DNA from: JAKQHY01 sp034429675
Lineage (GTDB): Bacteria > Chloroflexota > Anaerolineae > B4-G1 > SLSP01
NCBI GenBank assembly: GCA_034429675.1
Contig: DAOUFX010000230.1
Span: forward strand, 3,899 to 67,898
DNA: 64,000 nucleotides
Reading direction: 5' to 3'
The translations under genes were made by a program, and so were the position numbers. The notes under the pieces are model-generated. The model was given only the letters and a program-made list of their open reading frames with translations. It had not been told where the DNA came from and searched no databases. This document shows, piece by piece, positions 26,987 through 37,151 of this stretch. The number at the start of each line of letters is the position of its first letter. Position 1 is the stretch's first letter.

Positions 26987-29776
26987 ATGGCGCCAAAAAA
27001 AGCACGATACGGCAAAAAACAAGACCGACCTCCAACGATTGGTTTGTTGATCGCCCATTCCCGTGATACTTATGAGAATTCTCTGGTGGTTGATATGTCA
27101 GCTGCAGCCGGCAAGTTGGGCGCTCGATTGATTTGTTATGTTGGCAGTGAGCTCTATCGTGAAATGCCGGAAAATGTGATCTTCGATCTGGTTTCATCGG
27201 AAAGAATAGATGGGCTTATTATCAGTCCCTCTCTCGGCCACAATTTTGACAAGGAGCGTTTGCGCGCGTTTTGTCAGCGTTATGCTCCTTTGCCTATTGT
27301 AAGCGGCGCATTGGGTCTTGAGGAGATTCCTCAGGTGATTCCTGATGGCTACAGAGGAATGCGCCAGTTGGTGGATCACATGATCGAAGTACATGGATGC
27401 CGGCGTATGGTTTTTATCCGTGGCCCTGAAGGTCAGGCCGAGGCGACTGAGCGTTATCGCGCTTATACCGAGTCGTTGGATGCTCATAAGATAGCTCTCG
27501 ATCCGGCATTGATCCTCCCCGGCAATTTTACCGAAAGGATGGCCTACCGCACCCTGGAAGGACTGTTGGCGAGCGGCGTATCCTTTGATGCGGTTGTCGC
27601 CGTCAATGATGATTCAGCTTTGGGCGCGCTGCGAGCTTTGCAGGATCGCCACATTCGCGTCCCGGAGGATGTCGCCCTTACCGGTTTCGACGATGTGGAG
27701 GCTTCTCGTAATCGGAGCGTACCCTTTACCACGGTACGCCAGTTGTTTACGATGTCCGCTGAATGTATGATAAACCTGCTGATGCAGCAAATCCAGGGCG
27801 AGGATGTTCCCCCCGTCGTCGTTATACCGACCGAGTTGGTCATTCGTCGTTCATGTGGTTGTGTGGCCGATTCGATTCGTCAGGTTACAGTTGACGCGCC
27901 TTCTCGCATCATAGACTCGTCGCAGCCGGAGATGCCGCTTCCTGACAGAATCCCATCGGATTTGTGGACTGCGTTTTTGAATGATTTGATGAGTGAGGAG
28001 CATGCTAATTTCCTGGGTATCTTGGATCAGAAGGTGCGCCAGGTTTATGATGAGCGCGGTGATGTTGCGGCCTGGCAAGACACGTTGACGGAGCTGCGAC
28101 GTTATGCATTGTCTTACATCGCCCTTCAGCAAATTCGCGACCCTGGCTGTTTTGACGATCAGGTGAATCTACAAGCCGAGAATTTGCTCCAGCAGGGGCG
28201 AGTGTTGGTCAGCGAGGCGGCGCAACGACTTGGCAGCTTGTTGCACTACGCAGATACTCGCGCTCTGGTAGATTTCCAATATCTTGACCAGGCCCTGGCG
28301 ACGGTTCTGGATTTGCACGAGTTGCCCGACGCAATCCGCACACACTTGCCGTCCTTGGGAGTTCAATACTGTTATTTGGTTTTGCTTGAAGAAACTCGTT
28401 CCCTGCAATCGGCCCGACTGTTGTTGGCGTACTCCGATAGGGTGGCGCATTTTTATGCGGAAAGCCCGACGTTTGATGCGCGATGGTTGTTACCCGATGA
28501 GCTATGGGCCGGCAGTCAGCACCAGCATAGCATTGTGGTTCCGCTTGTGTTGCGAGAGCGGGTATATGGATTTGCCTATATGGATTTTGGAACGTCGCAG
28601 GGAAGGATTTACGAGCGACTGGGCAATCAAATCGGCGGGGTTATTTCTCGTGCACAGTTGATGGCTCAACAGCAGAAGGTGCAACATGAGGTCGAGCGGC
28701 TGTTAACCGATGTCCAACGTCGCGCAGCGCTGTTGACCGGCGCCGCTGAAATCTCGCGAGCGACCACCTCATTGACGAATTTATCCGATCTGCTCACAGA
28801 AGCCGTCAACTTGATGTATGACCGTTTCCATTTGTATTATGCGGGCATTTTTCTGGTAGACGAGAACCGTCAGTGGGCTGTTTTGAGCGCCGGCACCGGT
28901 GAGGCTGGCCGTTTGATGTTGAAGCAAGGGCACAAATTGGAGATCGGCGGGACTTCAATGATTGGAATGTGCATTACGCAGCGACAAGCGCACATCACGT
29001 TCGACGTTGCGCACGATGTGCGGCTGCGTCGCAATCCGTTGCTGCCGGAGACGCGCTCGGAAATGGCGTTGCCGTTGATCAGCCGCGACCGTGCGATTGG
29101 CGCGATGACCATTCAATCTGCACAGCCCAATGCTTTTTCGGAAGATGATGTTACCGCCTTGCAGACAATGGCCGACCAGTTGGCGAATGCTATTGAGAAT
29201 GCGCGGCTGTTTGAACAAATGGAACAGAGCCGCCGTGAATTGGAGATCGCCTCCGGGCATTATACGCAGGAGGCCTGGCAACAATTTGTCAGCGGAACCG
29301 GGCAGTTGGGATATCGCTCGCACCTTTTGGGCGTTAAACCGGCGGCTGAGATGCACCTTGAAGCGCAAGAAGCCCTGCGACAGAACGCGCCGGTGGTCAC
29401 TAATCTGATCGCCGAGACCGGCGCGTCGTCCGGCAGCGCCCTGGGAGTCCCGGTGCGGTTGCGCAATCAAGTGTTGGGCGTATTGAATTTGCGCTTTGAA
29501 AGCGAATCTGTCCCGCCGGAAACGGTGGCCTTAGTTGAGCAGATTGCAGATCGCCTGGCGATTTCCCTGGAAAGCGCGCGGTTGTTGCAGGAAACGTTGA
29601 GCACTGCCGAGCGGGAGCAACGCATCGGTCAAGTCACCGGGCGGATGCGCGAGAATTTGGATGTAGATGCGGTGGTGCGAACTGCTGCCGAGCAGATTCG
29701 CGAGGCCATGGATTTGTCGAGTGTGACGATTCGCCTGTCCCCTCATTCACGACTATCGGACGAGGATGACGCATGA
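26987..29776 (+). CDS. LacI-type periplasmic-binding-fold domain fused to GAF domains (array member 6)
   Basis: Residues 15-298 form a sugar-binding-protein-like fold of the LacI/GalR regulator class (start PTIGLLIAHSRD, middle GCRRMVFIRGP, later AVVAVNDDSALGALRAL, VPEDVALTGFDD). There is no helix-turn-helix in front and no signal peptide or TM, so this is a soluble cytoplasmic receptor rather than a repressor. The stretch IPTELVIRRSCGC ends the fold; in other bacteria this arrangement is known joined to GGDEF domains. A helical region (300-420), a divergent GAF (425-558), GAF1 (585-745), GAF2 (815-868) and the stub (872-925) follow. It likely binds a sugar or related metabolite in the cytoplasm (inference). 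The stop overlaps the next ATG. Confidence 0.87.
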   Translation: MAPKKARYGKKQDRPPTIGLLIAHSRDTYENSLVVDMSAAAGKLGARLICYVGSELYREMPENVIFDLVSSERIDGLIISPSLGHNFDKERLRAFCQRYAPLPIVSGALGLEEIPQVIPDGYRGMRQLVDHMIEVHGCRRMVFIRGPEGQAEATERYRAYTESLDAHKIALDPALILPGNFTERMAYRTLEGLLASGVSFDAVVAVNDDSALGALRALQDRHIRVPEDVALTGFDDVEASRNRSVPFTTVRQLFTMSAECMINLLMQQIQGEDVPPVVVIPTELVIRRSCGCVADSIRQVTVDAPSRIIDSSQPEMPLPDRIPSDLWTAFLNDLMSEEHANFLGILDQKVRQVYDERGDVAAWQDTLTELRRYALSYIALQQIRDPGCFDDQVNLQAENLLQQGRVLVSEAAQRLGSLLHYADTRALVDFQYLDQALATVLDLHELPDAIRTHLPSLGVQYCYLVLLEETRSLQSARLLLAYSDRVAHFYAESPTFDARWLLPDELWAGSQHQHSIVVPLVLRERVYGFAYMDFGTSQGRIYERLGNQIGGVISRAQLMAQQQKVQHEVERLLTDVQRRAALLTGAAEISRATTSLTNLSDLLTEAVNLMYDRFHLYYAGIFLVDENRQWAVLSAGTGEAGRLMLKQGHKLEIGGTSMIGMCITQRQAHITFDVAHDVRLRRNPLLPETRSEMALPLISRDRAIGAMTIQSAQPNAFSEDDVTALQTMADQLANAIENARLFEQMEQSRRELEIASGHYTQEAWQQFVSGTGQLGYRSHLLGVKPAAEMHLEAQEALRQNAPVVTNLIAETGASSGSALGVPVRLRNQVLGVLNLRFESESVPPETVALVEQIADRLAISLESARLLQETLSTAEREQRIGQVTGRMRENLDVDAVVRTAAEQIREAMDLSSVTIRLSPHSRLSDEDDA

Positions 29777-32151
29777 GCAAGCTGTTAAAACGCCTTCTGG
29801 CCTTTCAACAATGGCCATTATTTACGAAGTCGTATGCCGCCATTCTGCTCATTGGCTGGGGGACGTTGCTTTTCATGACGTTCATGGACGCCCGTTCCTT
29901 GTATGTGCGTTTGGGCGATCAGATCCGTGAGAATTTTGCGGCTTTGTCAACGCAGCAGATGTCCAAGATTGTGGACGTTTTGGTCCATCATATAGCTCTG
30001 GTTCGCACCGTTGCGTTGAATGCGACCGTGATCGAGGAAGCGGCGGCATCCTCTGAGCGTTATTCGGGGGATCCGGTTGCCGAACTGGCTGCTTTGAACC
30101 AGACCTGGCAGAATGCCGCCGTGGACGATCCGGTGGTGCAAGATGTGATCAATCCGGATAAGAATGCTCTGACGGCACAGTTGTTGGGCTATATGAAAGG
30201 ATTCCCCGACTATGACAGCCTTCTGGTTACTGATCGGTATGGCGGGGTGATCGCCGCCACGTACCGTCCGACGGATTATGCTTGCACTGATCAGCCCTGG
30301 TGGCAGGCTGCTTATGGAGAAGGAACGGGGCATTTAAGCGTCGCTGTCCTCGATGAAGTTACCGGAATGAAGGTGTCGGTGGCTTTGCCCATCCTCGGGG
30401 AAGATAGTGCGACGGTAATGGGTGTTGTGCGAGCAACTTTTCATTTTGAGAGCATCAAGGATCTGCTGGATGAGTTGTTTGCCAGTTATCATGTCGGCGC
30501 GGCGTTGTTTGACGCCAACCGGACCATGCTTGTAGCCAGCCTGCCCCCCACTACCGGCGCTTACGTCAATTCGGATTGGTTAACATCGGAGGCTTACAAT
30601 CGTCGGCGTTCCTGGCAGGAGTTGTCGTTCGAGAACGGCGAGCCTGCTTTGGTGGGGTACAGTTTCATCAAGAAGTTGACGGCAGCTTCTCGCGACGTTG
30701 TAGATGAGGCCCTTTATGAACTGGATTGGTCGTTGTTGGTTTATGCGCCACGGTCCGATGTGTATCTTCCGTTGATTCGTGCTCTATGGGGTGTCTATCT
30801 TCGGGCCGCAGTTTGGGGCGTGGGATTGATGGTAGCGGGGTTCTTCCTCGTGCGCTTCTTTAGCGGGCCGCTTTTGCAGCTATTGGGCGTGGTTGCCCAG
30901 GAGGCTACCGGTGATCGTAATGTGCGCGCCTGGATTTATGCTGCGGATGAGGTCGGTAAATTAGCGCAACATATCAATCGTCTGATTGAAGAGAAGCAGG
31001 CTTTGCAACAAGGTGTAGAGCAGCGCTCCATTGAACGTGAGCTTGAGCAGAAGCGTCGCCAACGCGAGCTTGAAACGACTGCGGCTATCGGCGCCGTCAC
31101 GTCGGCGACGTTGGAGCTGAACGCTTTGATTGCTCAGGCTGTAGAAATTGTCCACGATAGTTTTGGATTGTATTTTGTGGGCGTATTCCTGCTCAATGAA
31201 ACTCGCTCCTGGGCCGTATTACATGGCGGCACCGGCGAAGCCGGGCAGCTGTTATTGTCCAGAGGGTATCGCGCGCGCGTTGACATCGGGAGTATTGGCC
31301 AATGTATCACAGAAGGCCGGGCAGTGGTAGATCGTGATGTGAGTGCTTCTGTCGCCACAGGATTGCCGGAATTGCCCTATACGCGTTCAGAACTGGCCTT
31401 GCCGCTGCGTTCTCGCGGCGATGTTTGGGGCGCGCTCTCCGTTCACAGTTATCATCAGGATACCTTTGATGGCGACCTGGCCGTGGTTTTGCAAATTATT
31501 GCCGACCAAATTGCTGTTGCCATTGATAGTATTCGTCTCTTCGATGCACGTCAGGAAGCGATGCGCAGCCTCCAGCGTGCGTATGGGGAGGCCAGCCGTG
31601 AGGCGTGGGAATCCCTGTTGAAAACCCGCGACAGTCTGGGGGGTGGCTATCAGGCCAAGCGCGCCGGATCGGTCAAGTTGACGCCGACTTCGCCGGAGTC
31701 CTGGCGTCCTGACGTGCAGAACGCCTGGCAAGAGGAATGCATGGTTCAAAGCGACGATGCGGCTTCCCAAGAGCATCGCATGGCTTTGCCGGTTGTCGTG
31801 CGCGGCGTGGTTATTGGTGTGATTGACGTCGCGAAACCGTTTGCCGCCGGGGCATGGACGCCGGTTGAAATTGCGGAATTGGAGACGTTGACCTATGAGA
31901 TCGGCGTGGCTTTGGAGAATGCTCGTCTGTATGAAGATGCGCGCAGTCGCGCGGTGCGGCAGCGCTTGTTGAGCGATGTTTCCAGCCGCATTCGCTCCCC
32001 GTTGACCATAGATGCTGTCTTGCAGACTGCGGCGCGAGAAATGCGCGATCTGTTGGGTCTGGATGAGGCCGAGGTACGATTGGCCGAACAGTTTGACGCC
32101 CGGACCGGGACCGGGCCTTTGGCAGATACGGCAACGCATCAGCATAAGTAA
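29773..32151 (+). CDS. Sensor protein: Cache-like domain, HAMP, GAF, degenerate GAF (array member 7)
   Basis: TM1 is at about 20-39, with a large extracellular domain (43-334) of Cache character (YDSLLVTDRYGGVIAAT, DQPWWQAAYGEG), then TM2 (336-359), HAMP (359-412), GAF1 (433-590), GAF2 (670-720) and the stub (726-775). GAF1 is of the subgroup with CITEGRAVVDRDV in place of the ALDV motif and PYTRSELALPL. It overlaps the LacI-type member by 4 bp (ATGA). The extracellular region contains a tryptophan pair (PWW) at the usual ligand-binding level of Cache domains, consistent with amine, amino-acid or carboxylate ligands, though this is not decisive. Confidence 0.84.
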   Translation: MSKLLKRLLAFQQWPLFTKSYAAILLIGWGTLLFMTFMDARSLYVRLGDQIRENFAALSTQQMSKIVDVLVHHIALVRTVALNATVIEEAAASSERYSGDPVAELAALNQTWQNAAVDDPVVQDVINPDKNALTAQLLGYMKGFPDYDSLLVTDRYGGVIAATYRPTDYACTDQPWWQAAYGEGTGHLSVAVLDEVTGMKVSVALPILGEDSATVMGVVRATFHFESIKDLLDELFASYHVGAALFDANRTMLVASLPPTTGAYVNSDWLTSEAYNRRRSWQELSFENGEPALVGYSFIKKLTAASRDVVDEALYELDWSLLVYAPRSDVYLPLIRALWGVYLRAAVWGVGLMVAGFFLVRFFSGPLLQLLGVVAQEATGDRNVRAWIYAADEVGKLAQHINRLIEEKQALQQGVEQRSIERELEQKRRQRELETTAAIGAVTSATLELNALIAQAVEIVHDSFGLYFVGVFLLNETRSWAVLHGGTGEAGQLLLSRGYRARVDIGSIGQCITEGRAVVDRDVSASVATGLPELPYTRSELALPLRSRGDVWGALSVHSYHQDTFDGDLAVVLQIIADQIAVAIDSIRLFDARQEAMRSLQRAYGEASREAWESLLKTRDSLGGGYQAKRAGSVKLTPTSPESWRPDVQNAWQEECMVQSDDAASQEHRMALPVVVRGVVIGVIDVAKPFAAGAWTPVEIAELETLTYEIGVALENARLYEDARSRAVRQRLLSDVSSRIRSPLTIDAVLQTAAREMRDLLGLDEAEVRLAEQFDARTGTGPLADTATHQHK

Positions 32152-32165
32152 AAGGGAGAGACCAG

Positions 32166-33884
32166 ATGTTTTCCTGGATTGCACGCTTATTGAATCCACC
32201 GACCTTCAGCAGGGATGAGGAAAAGTCGCGGCAGGCGCGTTTGTTAGCCATGGTGGTGCGGATTGTTTTGGCGATGGCCATACTCCTGATCCTGGCCGGA
32301 TTGGTTGCGATGGGACTAAGCTGGCGCGCCGGAGAGCCGGTGTGGTCTTCGACGGTGTTTTGGTGGTACGTGTTTGCCCTGCTCCTTTTTGTGCTGTCGG
32401 GAATCGTGCAGTTTCTGTCCCATGCCGGGCATGTGCGTCCTGCCAGCATTGTTTTAACCGTGACGATAGGGTGCCTGTTCATATACGGACATTGGTTGAC
32501 CAGAGTGGGCATCCGTTCTCCGCTTTTCTTAGGCTATATCCTGGTCGCCTTTGTCGCCGGGTTGTTGTTGGGACGCCGTTGGACGGTGATTGTGGCGGGC
32601 GTAAGTATACTTCTGGCCGGCTTCTTGCTTTTTGCCGAGCATACCGGTTTGTGGGGCGTGCGCGATATTGCTGAGTTGCCCTGGTTAGCTTCAGGCGGGA
32701 GTATGAGCCTTTACGTGGTCGCTGTGGCGCTTTTCTATGTCGCGTTGAGCAACTTTGACTTGTCTCTAAAGCGGGCAAGGGAGGTTAACCAGGAGTTGGA
32801 TATTTTCCGAGCCTCGCTTGAGGCGCGTGTTGAGGCGCGCACCCGTGATTTGTCGCGGCGCGCGCGATACCTGGAAGCTACGGCGGAAGTGGCGCGTTAC
32901 GTTAGCTCGGAACTGGCGATGGCTGAATTGCTTATGCGTATCGTCAGATTGATCAGTGAACAGTTTGGGTTCTATCACGCCGGTGTTTTTCTGTTAGACC
33001 CTACCGGCGCGTGGGCTGAGTTGCAGGCAGCCTCCAGTCCGGGGGGGCAGGCGATGTTGGCCCGTGGTCATCGTCTGGGTGTAGGACAACAAGGACTTGT
33101 GGGATACGTGACTGCCCGTGGTGAGCCACGGGTGGCTTCGGATATCGGGGACGACGCGGTGTTCTTTGATAATCCCGACTTACCGGAGACCCGTTCGGCG
33201 ATGGCGCTCCCCTTGCGTGTTGGCGGGCGCATCATCGGGGCGCTCGATGTGCAGAGCAAGGAATCGGCGGCTTTTAGCCAGGAAGATGTCGCCGTCCTGC
33301 AAATTTTGGCCGACCAGGTTGCCGTCGCGATTAGCAATGCCCGGCTTTTCGAGCGTCTGCAAGAGAGTGTTGCTGCCGAACGTCGCGCCTATGGGGAATT
33401 GAGCTATCAAGCGTGGGCTGAAGTACTCAAAGAACAAGGCGAGTTGGGTTACATTGACAATGTCGCCGGGACTTCCATCGTGAAAGGCGCGCCGATGCCC
33501 GATGCTATGCAGTTGGCGGGCAGGGAGGCCACGATTGTCCAGGAGGAAGAAACCGTGTCCATTCCGGTTACCGTTCAGGAGGGAGAAGGCGTGTTGGGGG
33601 TGGTGCGGCTGCGCAAACCCGAGGGCACAGGCGCCTGGACGCCGGATCAGGTGTCATTGATGCAGGACATTGTCCAGCAGTTAGGCGTCGCGTTGGAAAG
33701 AGCGCGGCTGTATCAGGATTCGCAGCAGGTGGCGATTCGTGAGCGGTTGGTCAGTGAGGCGACCAGCCGTATGCGGCAGACGTTGGATGTAGAAGCCGTC
33801 TTGAAAACGGCGGCGGACGAAATCTATCAGGCATTGCAGTTGGATGAAATTGTCGTGCGCCTGGCGACTAAACACGACGAGTAG
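32166..33884 (+). CDS. Second-type six-TM GAF sensor protein (array member 8)
   Basis: The membrane module (about residues 28-200, six TMs) differs from that of members 1 and 2. It is preceded by a short amphipathic start with a PTFSRDEEKSRQARLL stretch, which is recognisably shared with the member at 60271 (PVFADDEEKTRMAEIL) and more loosely with the last member (61979). A coiled coil (200-232), GAF1 (235-397; NPDLPETRSAMALPL, GALDVQS), GAF2 (463-517) and the stub (523-570) follow. RSA replaces RSE in the core motif. It starts 14 bp after the previous gene with AAGGGAGAG upstream. Confidence 0.83.
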   Translation: MFSWIARLLNPPTFSRDEEKSRQARLLAMVVRIVLAMAILLILAGLVAMGLSWRAGEPVWSSTVFWWYVFALLLFVLSGIVQFLSHAGHVRPASIVLTVTIGCLFIYGHWLTRVGIRSPLFLGYILVAFVAGLLLGRRWTVIVAGVSILLAGFLLFAEHTGLWGVRDIAELPWLASGGSMSLYVVAVALFYVALSNFDLSLKRAREVNQELDIFRASLEARVEARTRDLSRRARYLEATAEVARYVSSELAMAELLMRIVRLISEQFGFYHAGVFLLDPTGAWAELQAASSPGGQAMLARGHRLGVGQQGLVGYVTARGEPRVASDIGDDAVFFDNPDLPETRSAMALPLRVGGRIIGALDVQSKESAAFSQEDVAVLQILADQVAVAISNARLFERLQESVAAERRAYGELSYQAWAEVLKEQGELGYIDNVAGTSIVKGAPMPDAMQLAGREATIVQEEETVSIPVTVQEGEGVLGVVRLRKPEGTGAWTPDQVSLMQDIVQQLGVALERARLYQDSQQVAIRERLVSEATSRMRQTLDVEAVLKTAADEIYQALQLDEIVVRLATKHDE

Positions 33885-33898
33885 ACGAGGCAGAGTTT

Positions 33899-35686
33899 AT
33901 GCAAGACCGGCAACGAAGAACGTCAGGAAGCCTGGGTGGAATACGCGATCGCACTCTGGCGGCATCCGATCTACAAGTATGGCGCGCGCAGTTGGTGCAA
34001 TATGTGCTGTGGATCATGTCCGCGGTCGGGGTGTTGCCGACGTTTTTTGGGGCTTATTATCGTTTTTCGCAGCAGCGTTATGGCGCAGTCCTGTTTTTTA
34101 TTCTGGCCTATGCCCTGCTTCTTTCCCTTGCCTTTGCGCGCCGATTGAATTATGTCATCCGGGTCCGCGCGATGTTGTTTCTGCTTTACAGTTTGGCGGT
34201 TATTGACTTTTTTGCGGATGGACCGGCCGGCGGCGCGCGCGTGATGCTGTTGGCGGCGGTTTTCGTCGCCGCGATTTTCCTGGGCGGGCGCGCCGGTCTT
34301 TACTCATTATTGCTTGCCCTGGCCATCAATGGGTTCTTTGCTTACCTTTATCTGACCAGTTTTTTGCCGGCGCCGGCGCCGATTGATTTTGTAGACCCCC
34401 GGCGTTGGGGCAGCGGCTTTTTTGTGCTGGCGATGTTGAGCGGATTGGTTGTCGCCAGTATTGACTACCTCATTCCACGGCTGATTGAGGCGATGTCGCA
34501 AAGCGGGCGGTTGGCGCGTGAGCTGACCGACTCTCAGACCCGTTTGGAAGAGTTGGTGGCGCAACAGGGGATGAATCTGGAGCGCCGTGGCATGCAATTG
34601 CAGGCCGCCGCCCAGCTGGCTCGCGAAGCCACCGGGTTTCAGGACGTGAGGCAGATTCTAAACGAGACGGTCCAGCTGATTTCGGAACGGTTTGGATTTT
34701 ACCAGGCCGGTATCTTTTTGTTGGACAAGGAGCGCGAGTATGCTGAGTTGCGCGCGGCCTCTTCTGAAGGGGGGCGTCTGTTACTGGCGCGCGGCTACCG
34801 GCAACAGGTAGGCGTAGGTATTGTCGGTTATGTGGCGCAAAGCGGCGAACCCCGCATGGCGCTGGATGTGGACAATGACGCTGAATTTCTCAGTACGCCC
34901 GACTTGCCCGACACTCGTTCGGAGATCGCTTTGCCGTTGCGTACCAGAGAGGGCGTTATTGGGGTGTTGGACGTGCAGTCTTTGGAATCTGAGTCATTTA
35001 CTGATGATGACATGGTCATTCTCCAGACGCTTGCCGATCAGATTGCTCTGGTGATTTCCAATGCCCAACTTTTGCAGCAGGTAGAATCGCAAGTCGAGGC
35101 CGAACGGCAGTTCTATCAGCAGCTGAGCAATCGCGCCTGGGCGGATCTCATCGCGACGGCGCGGACGCCGGGATTTGCGCGGAATTCCGCGGGCGTTTTC
35201 CCGGCGGCGAATATCTGGCGTCCCCGTATGGAGCAGGCCGTGCAGTCCGGCGCGCTGACCTTTGATGAGCAGGAAGCGGCGGCGGTTTCTGTGCCGATTC
35301 GGGTGCGCGGACAGGTCGTGGGCGTGATTGATGCGCGAAAACGTGGCGGAACCAGCGCCTGGACTCAAGACGAACTTGAGTTGTTGGAGACGCTGAGTGC
35401 GCAGTTGGACCCGGCATTGGATAGCGCGCAATTGTATCATAATAGCCAGTTGCTTGCCAAGCGGGAGCAGGTGACGCGTGAAATTGCATCGAGGATGCGA
35501 GAAACTTTGGATGCGGACATGATCCTGCAAACGGCCGCCCGCGAGATCGGCGATGCGTTGGGGCTGGCCGATTTTGTGATTCGGGTGGGGACCTCCGATC
35601 AGCTTTTGTCGCGGAGTACTTATTCTGACGTTGAATCGGATGTGGATGGTAATCCCGAAGCGAGGGGGATGAAGGATGTTGCGTAA
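33899..35686 (+). CDS. Six-TM GAF sensor protein (array member 9)
   Basis: This member carries the first-type six-TM module (about 30-197; AVFVAAIFLGGRAG), then a helical linker, GAF1 (234-396; TPDLPDTRSEIALPL, GVLDVQS), a linker with AWADLI, GAF2 (460-514; GVIDARKRGG and WTQDELELLETL) and the stub (520-575; RMRETLDADMILQTA). The 3' end overlaps the following gene by 11 bp. It is the clearest example of the array's standard layout. Confidence 0.85.
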   Translation: MQDRQRRTSGSLGGIRDRTLAASDLQVWRAQLVQYVLWIMSAVGVLPTFFGAYYRFSQQRYGAVLFFILAYALLLSLAFARRLNYVIRVRAMLFLLYSLAVIDFFADGPAGGARVMLLAAVFVAAIFLGGRAGLYSLLLALAINGFFAYLYLTSFLPAPAPIDFVDPRRWGSGFFVLAMLSGLVVASIDYLIPRLIEAMSQSGRLARELTDSQTRLEELVAQQGMNLERRGMQLQAAAQLAREATGFQDVRQILNETVQLISERFGFYQAGIFLLDKEREYAELRAASSEGGRLLLARGYRQQVGVGIVGYVAQSGEPRMALDVDNDAEFLSTPDLPDTRSEIALPLRTREGVIGVLDVQSLESESFTDDDMVILQTLADQIALVISNAQLLQQVESQVEAERQFYQQLSNRAWADLIATARTPGFARNSAGVFPAANIWRPRMEQAVQSGALTFDEQEAAAVSVPIRVRGQVVGVIDARKRGGTSAWTQDELELLETLSAQLDPALDSAQLYHNSQLLAKREQVTREIASRMRETLDADMILQTAAREIGDALGLADFVIRVGTSDQLLSRSTYSDVESDVDGNPEARGMKDVA

Positions 35687-37148
35687 ACTTTATCGGGCCA
35701 TTATGTCTAGTATTCGCGCCAAAGTGCTGGTAGTGATGTTGTCCATTGCGCTGCTGCCGCCGGCCGTGATGTCAGGATATACGGCGCTGCAGGCGATTTT
35801 CCCTTCCTTTCCCCGCAGCCAGTGGTTGACCCTCGGCATCGTGGGGGGATTGGTGTTGTTCGTGATAGTTTTGGAACAATGGAGCGCCACCCGTTTGGCG
35901 CATCCTTTGCAGCAGTTGCAGATTCGAGCCGTCCAGATGGGTGCGGGAGACTTGGAAACCGAAATTGCGCTGACGAAGACGGCGCACCCCGATGAAATCG
36001 AACTGTTGGCCGACGCCTTGAACCGGACCCGTCTTGCTCTTTTGCGGACACGCGAGGAATTGGAATTGCAGGTGGAGTCGGCGGAGAGGCGGGCCGAAGA
36101 TTTGCGCACGGCGGCTGAGGTGGCGGCTTCGGCGGCGGCGATTCTTAATCCACAGGAGTTGTTGAGCAACGTTGTGAGCCTTATCAGCGAGCGATTTGGT
36201 TTCTATCACACCGGCGCGTTTTTGTTGGACGAAACCGGCGCCTGGGCCAATTTGCAGGCCGCTTCCAGTGTGGGCGGGCAACGGATGTTGTCGCGCGGAC
36301 ATCGCCTGCGGGTTGGCGAGCAGGGGATTGTGGGGTATGTGGCGGCGACAGGCGAGCCGCGAATTGCGCTGGATGTTGGCGTGGACGCGGCGCATTTCGC
36401 CAATCCCGATCTTCCTGATACGCGCTCGGAAATGGCTTTGCCATTGCAGTCGCGCAACCGTATTTTGGGCGTGTTGGATGTACAATCGGTTGAGGCGGAA
36501 GCTTTTGGCAGTGAAGATATTGTGACCCTACAAATTTTGGCCGACCAGGTGGCGATGGCCCTCAGCAATGCGCAATTGTTCCAGGCTGCGCAAGAAAACC
36601 TGGTGGCCTTACAGCGCGCGCGGGGCGAGTATAGCTTTCAGGGCTGGGTTGAACTGGCGCGCACGTTGGAGGGCGGCGGATACCGGTATCATCAGAAGAC
36701 GCTCTCGCCGGCCAAGGATGTCTGGCGTCCGGAAATGGCTCGCGCCGTTCGGGAGGGTCAGGTGGTGCAGGGCTCCGGGCGATCCGATACGGTGGCGATT
36801 CCGTTGCGCGACCGCGACCAGATTATCGGAGTGATGGATGCGCGTAAACCCGATGGCGCGGGGACCTGGAGCGAAGATGAGATCGCGCTGCTTGAAACCC
36901 TGGGGCGCCAATTGGAGGTCGCTTTAGGCAGCGCCCGGTCCTATCAGGAGACCCGAATTCGCGAAGCTCGCGAGCAGACCGTGCGCCGCATCGCCGACAG
37001 CATGCGGCGTTCTTTGGAAGTGGATATGGTTGCGCAGCGAGCTGTCCAGGAGTTGGGGCAAGCACTTGGCGCAGGGACCGTGGCAATCCGGTTGGGCACT
37101 CTCGAAAAGCTGTTGCCGCCGGATGATCAGTCAGAGGATAAGGGCTAA
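35676..37148 (+). CDS. HAMP-GAF protein with two TMs and no extracellular domain (array member 10)
   Basis: Two hydrophobic segments (about 15-37 and 50-68) are joined by a loop of only about a dozen residues, followed by HAMP (68-120), GAF1 (143-305; ANPDLPDTRSEMALPL), GAF2 (370-424; GVMDARKPDGAGTW) and the stub (430-480). With no room for an external sensor it probably senses through the membrane segments or GAF domains, or serves as a shared partner for siblings that carry Cache domains. It is the shortest membrane-bound member (490 residues). The ATG lies inside the previous gene, 11 bp before that gene's end. Confidence 0.84.
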   Translation: MLRKLYRAIMSSIRAKVLVVMLSIALLPPAVMSGYTALQAIFPSFPRSQWLTLGIVGGLVLFVIVLEQWSATRLAHPLQQLQIRAVQMGAGDLETEIALTKTAHPDEIELLADALNRTRLALLRTREELELQVESAERRAEDLRTAAEVAASAAAILNPQELLSNVVSLISERFGFYHTGAFLLDETGAWANLQAASSVGGQRMLSRGHRLRVGEQGIVGYVAATGEPRIALDVGVDAAHFANPDLPDTRSEMALPLQSRNRILGVLDVQSVEAEAFGSEDIVTLQILADQVAMALSNAQLFQAAQENLVALQRARGEYSFQGWVELARTLEGGGYRYHQKTLSPAKDVWRPEMARAVREGQVVQGSGRSDTVAIPLRDRDQIIGVMDARKPDGAGTWSEDEIALLETLGRQLEVALGSARSYQETRIREAREQTVRRIADSMRRSLEVDMVAQRAVQELGQALGAGTVAIRLGTLEKLLPPDDQSEDKG

Positions 37149-37151
37149 AGT

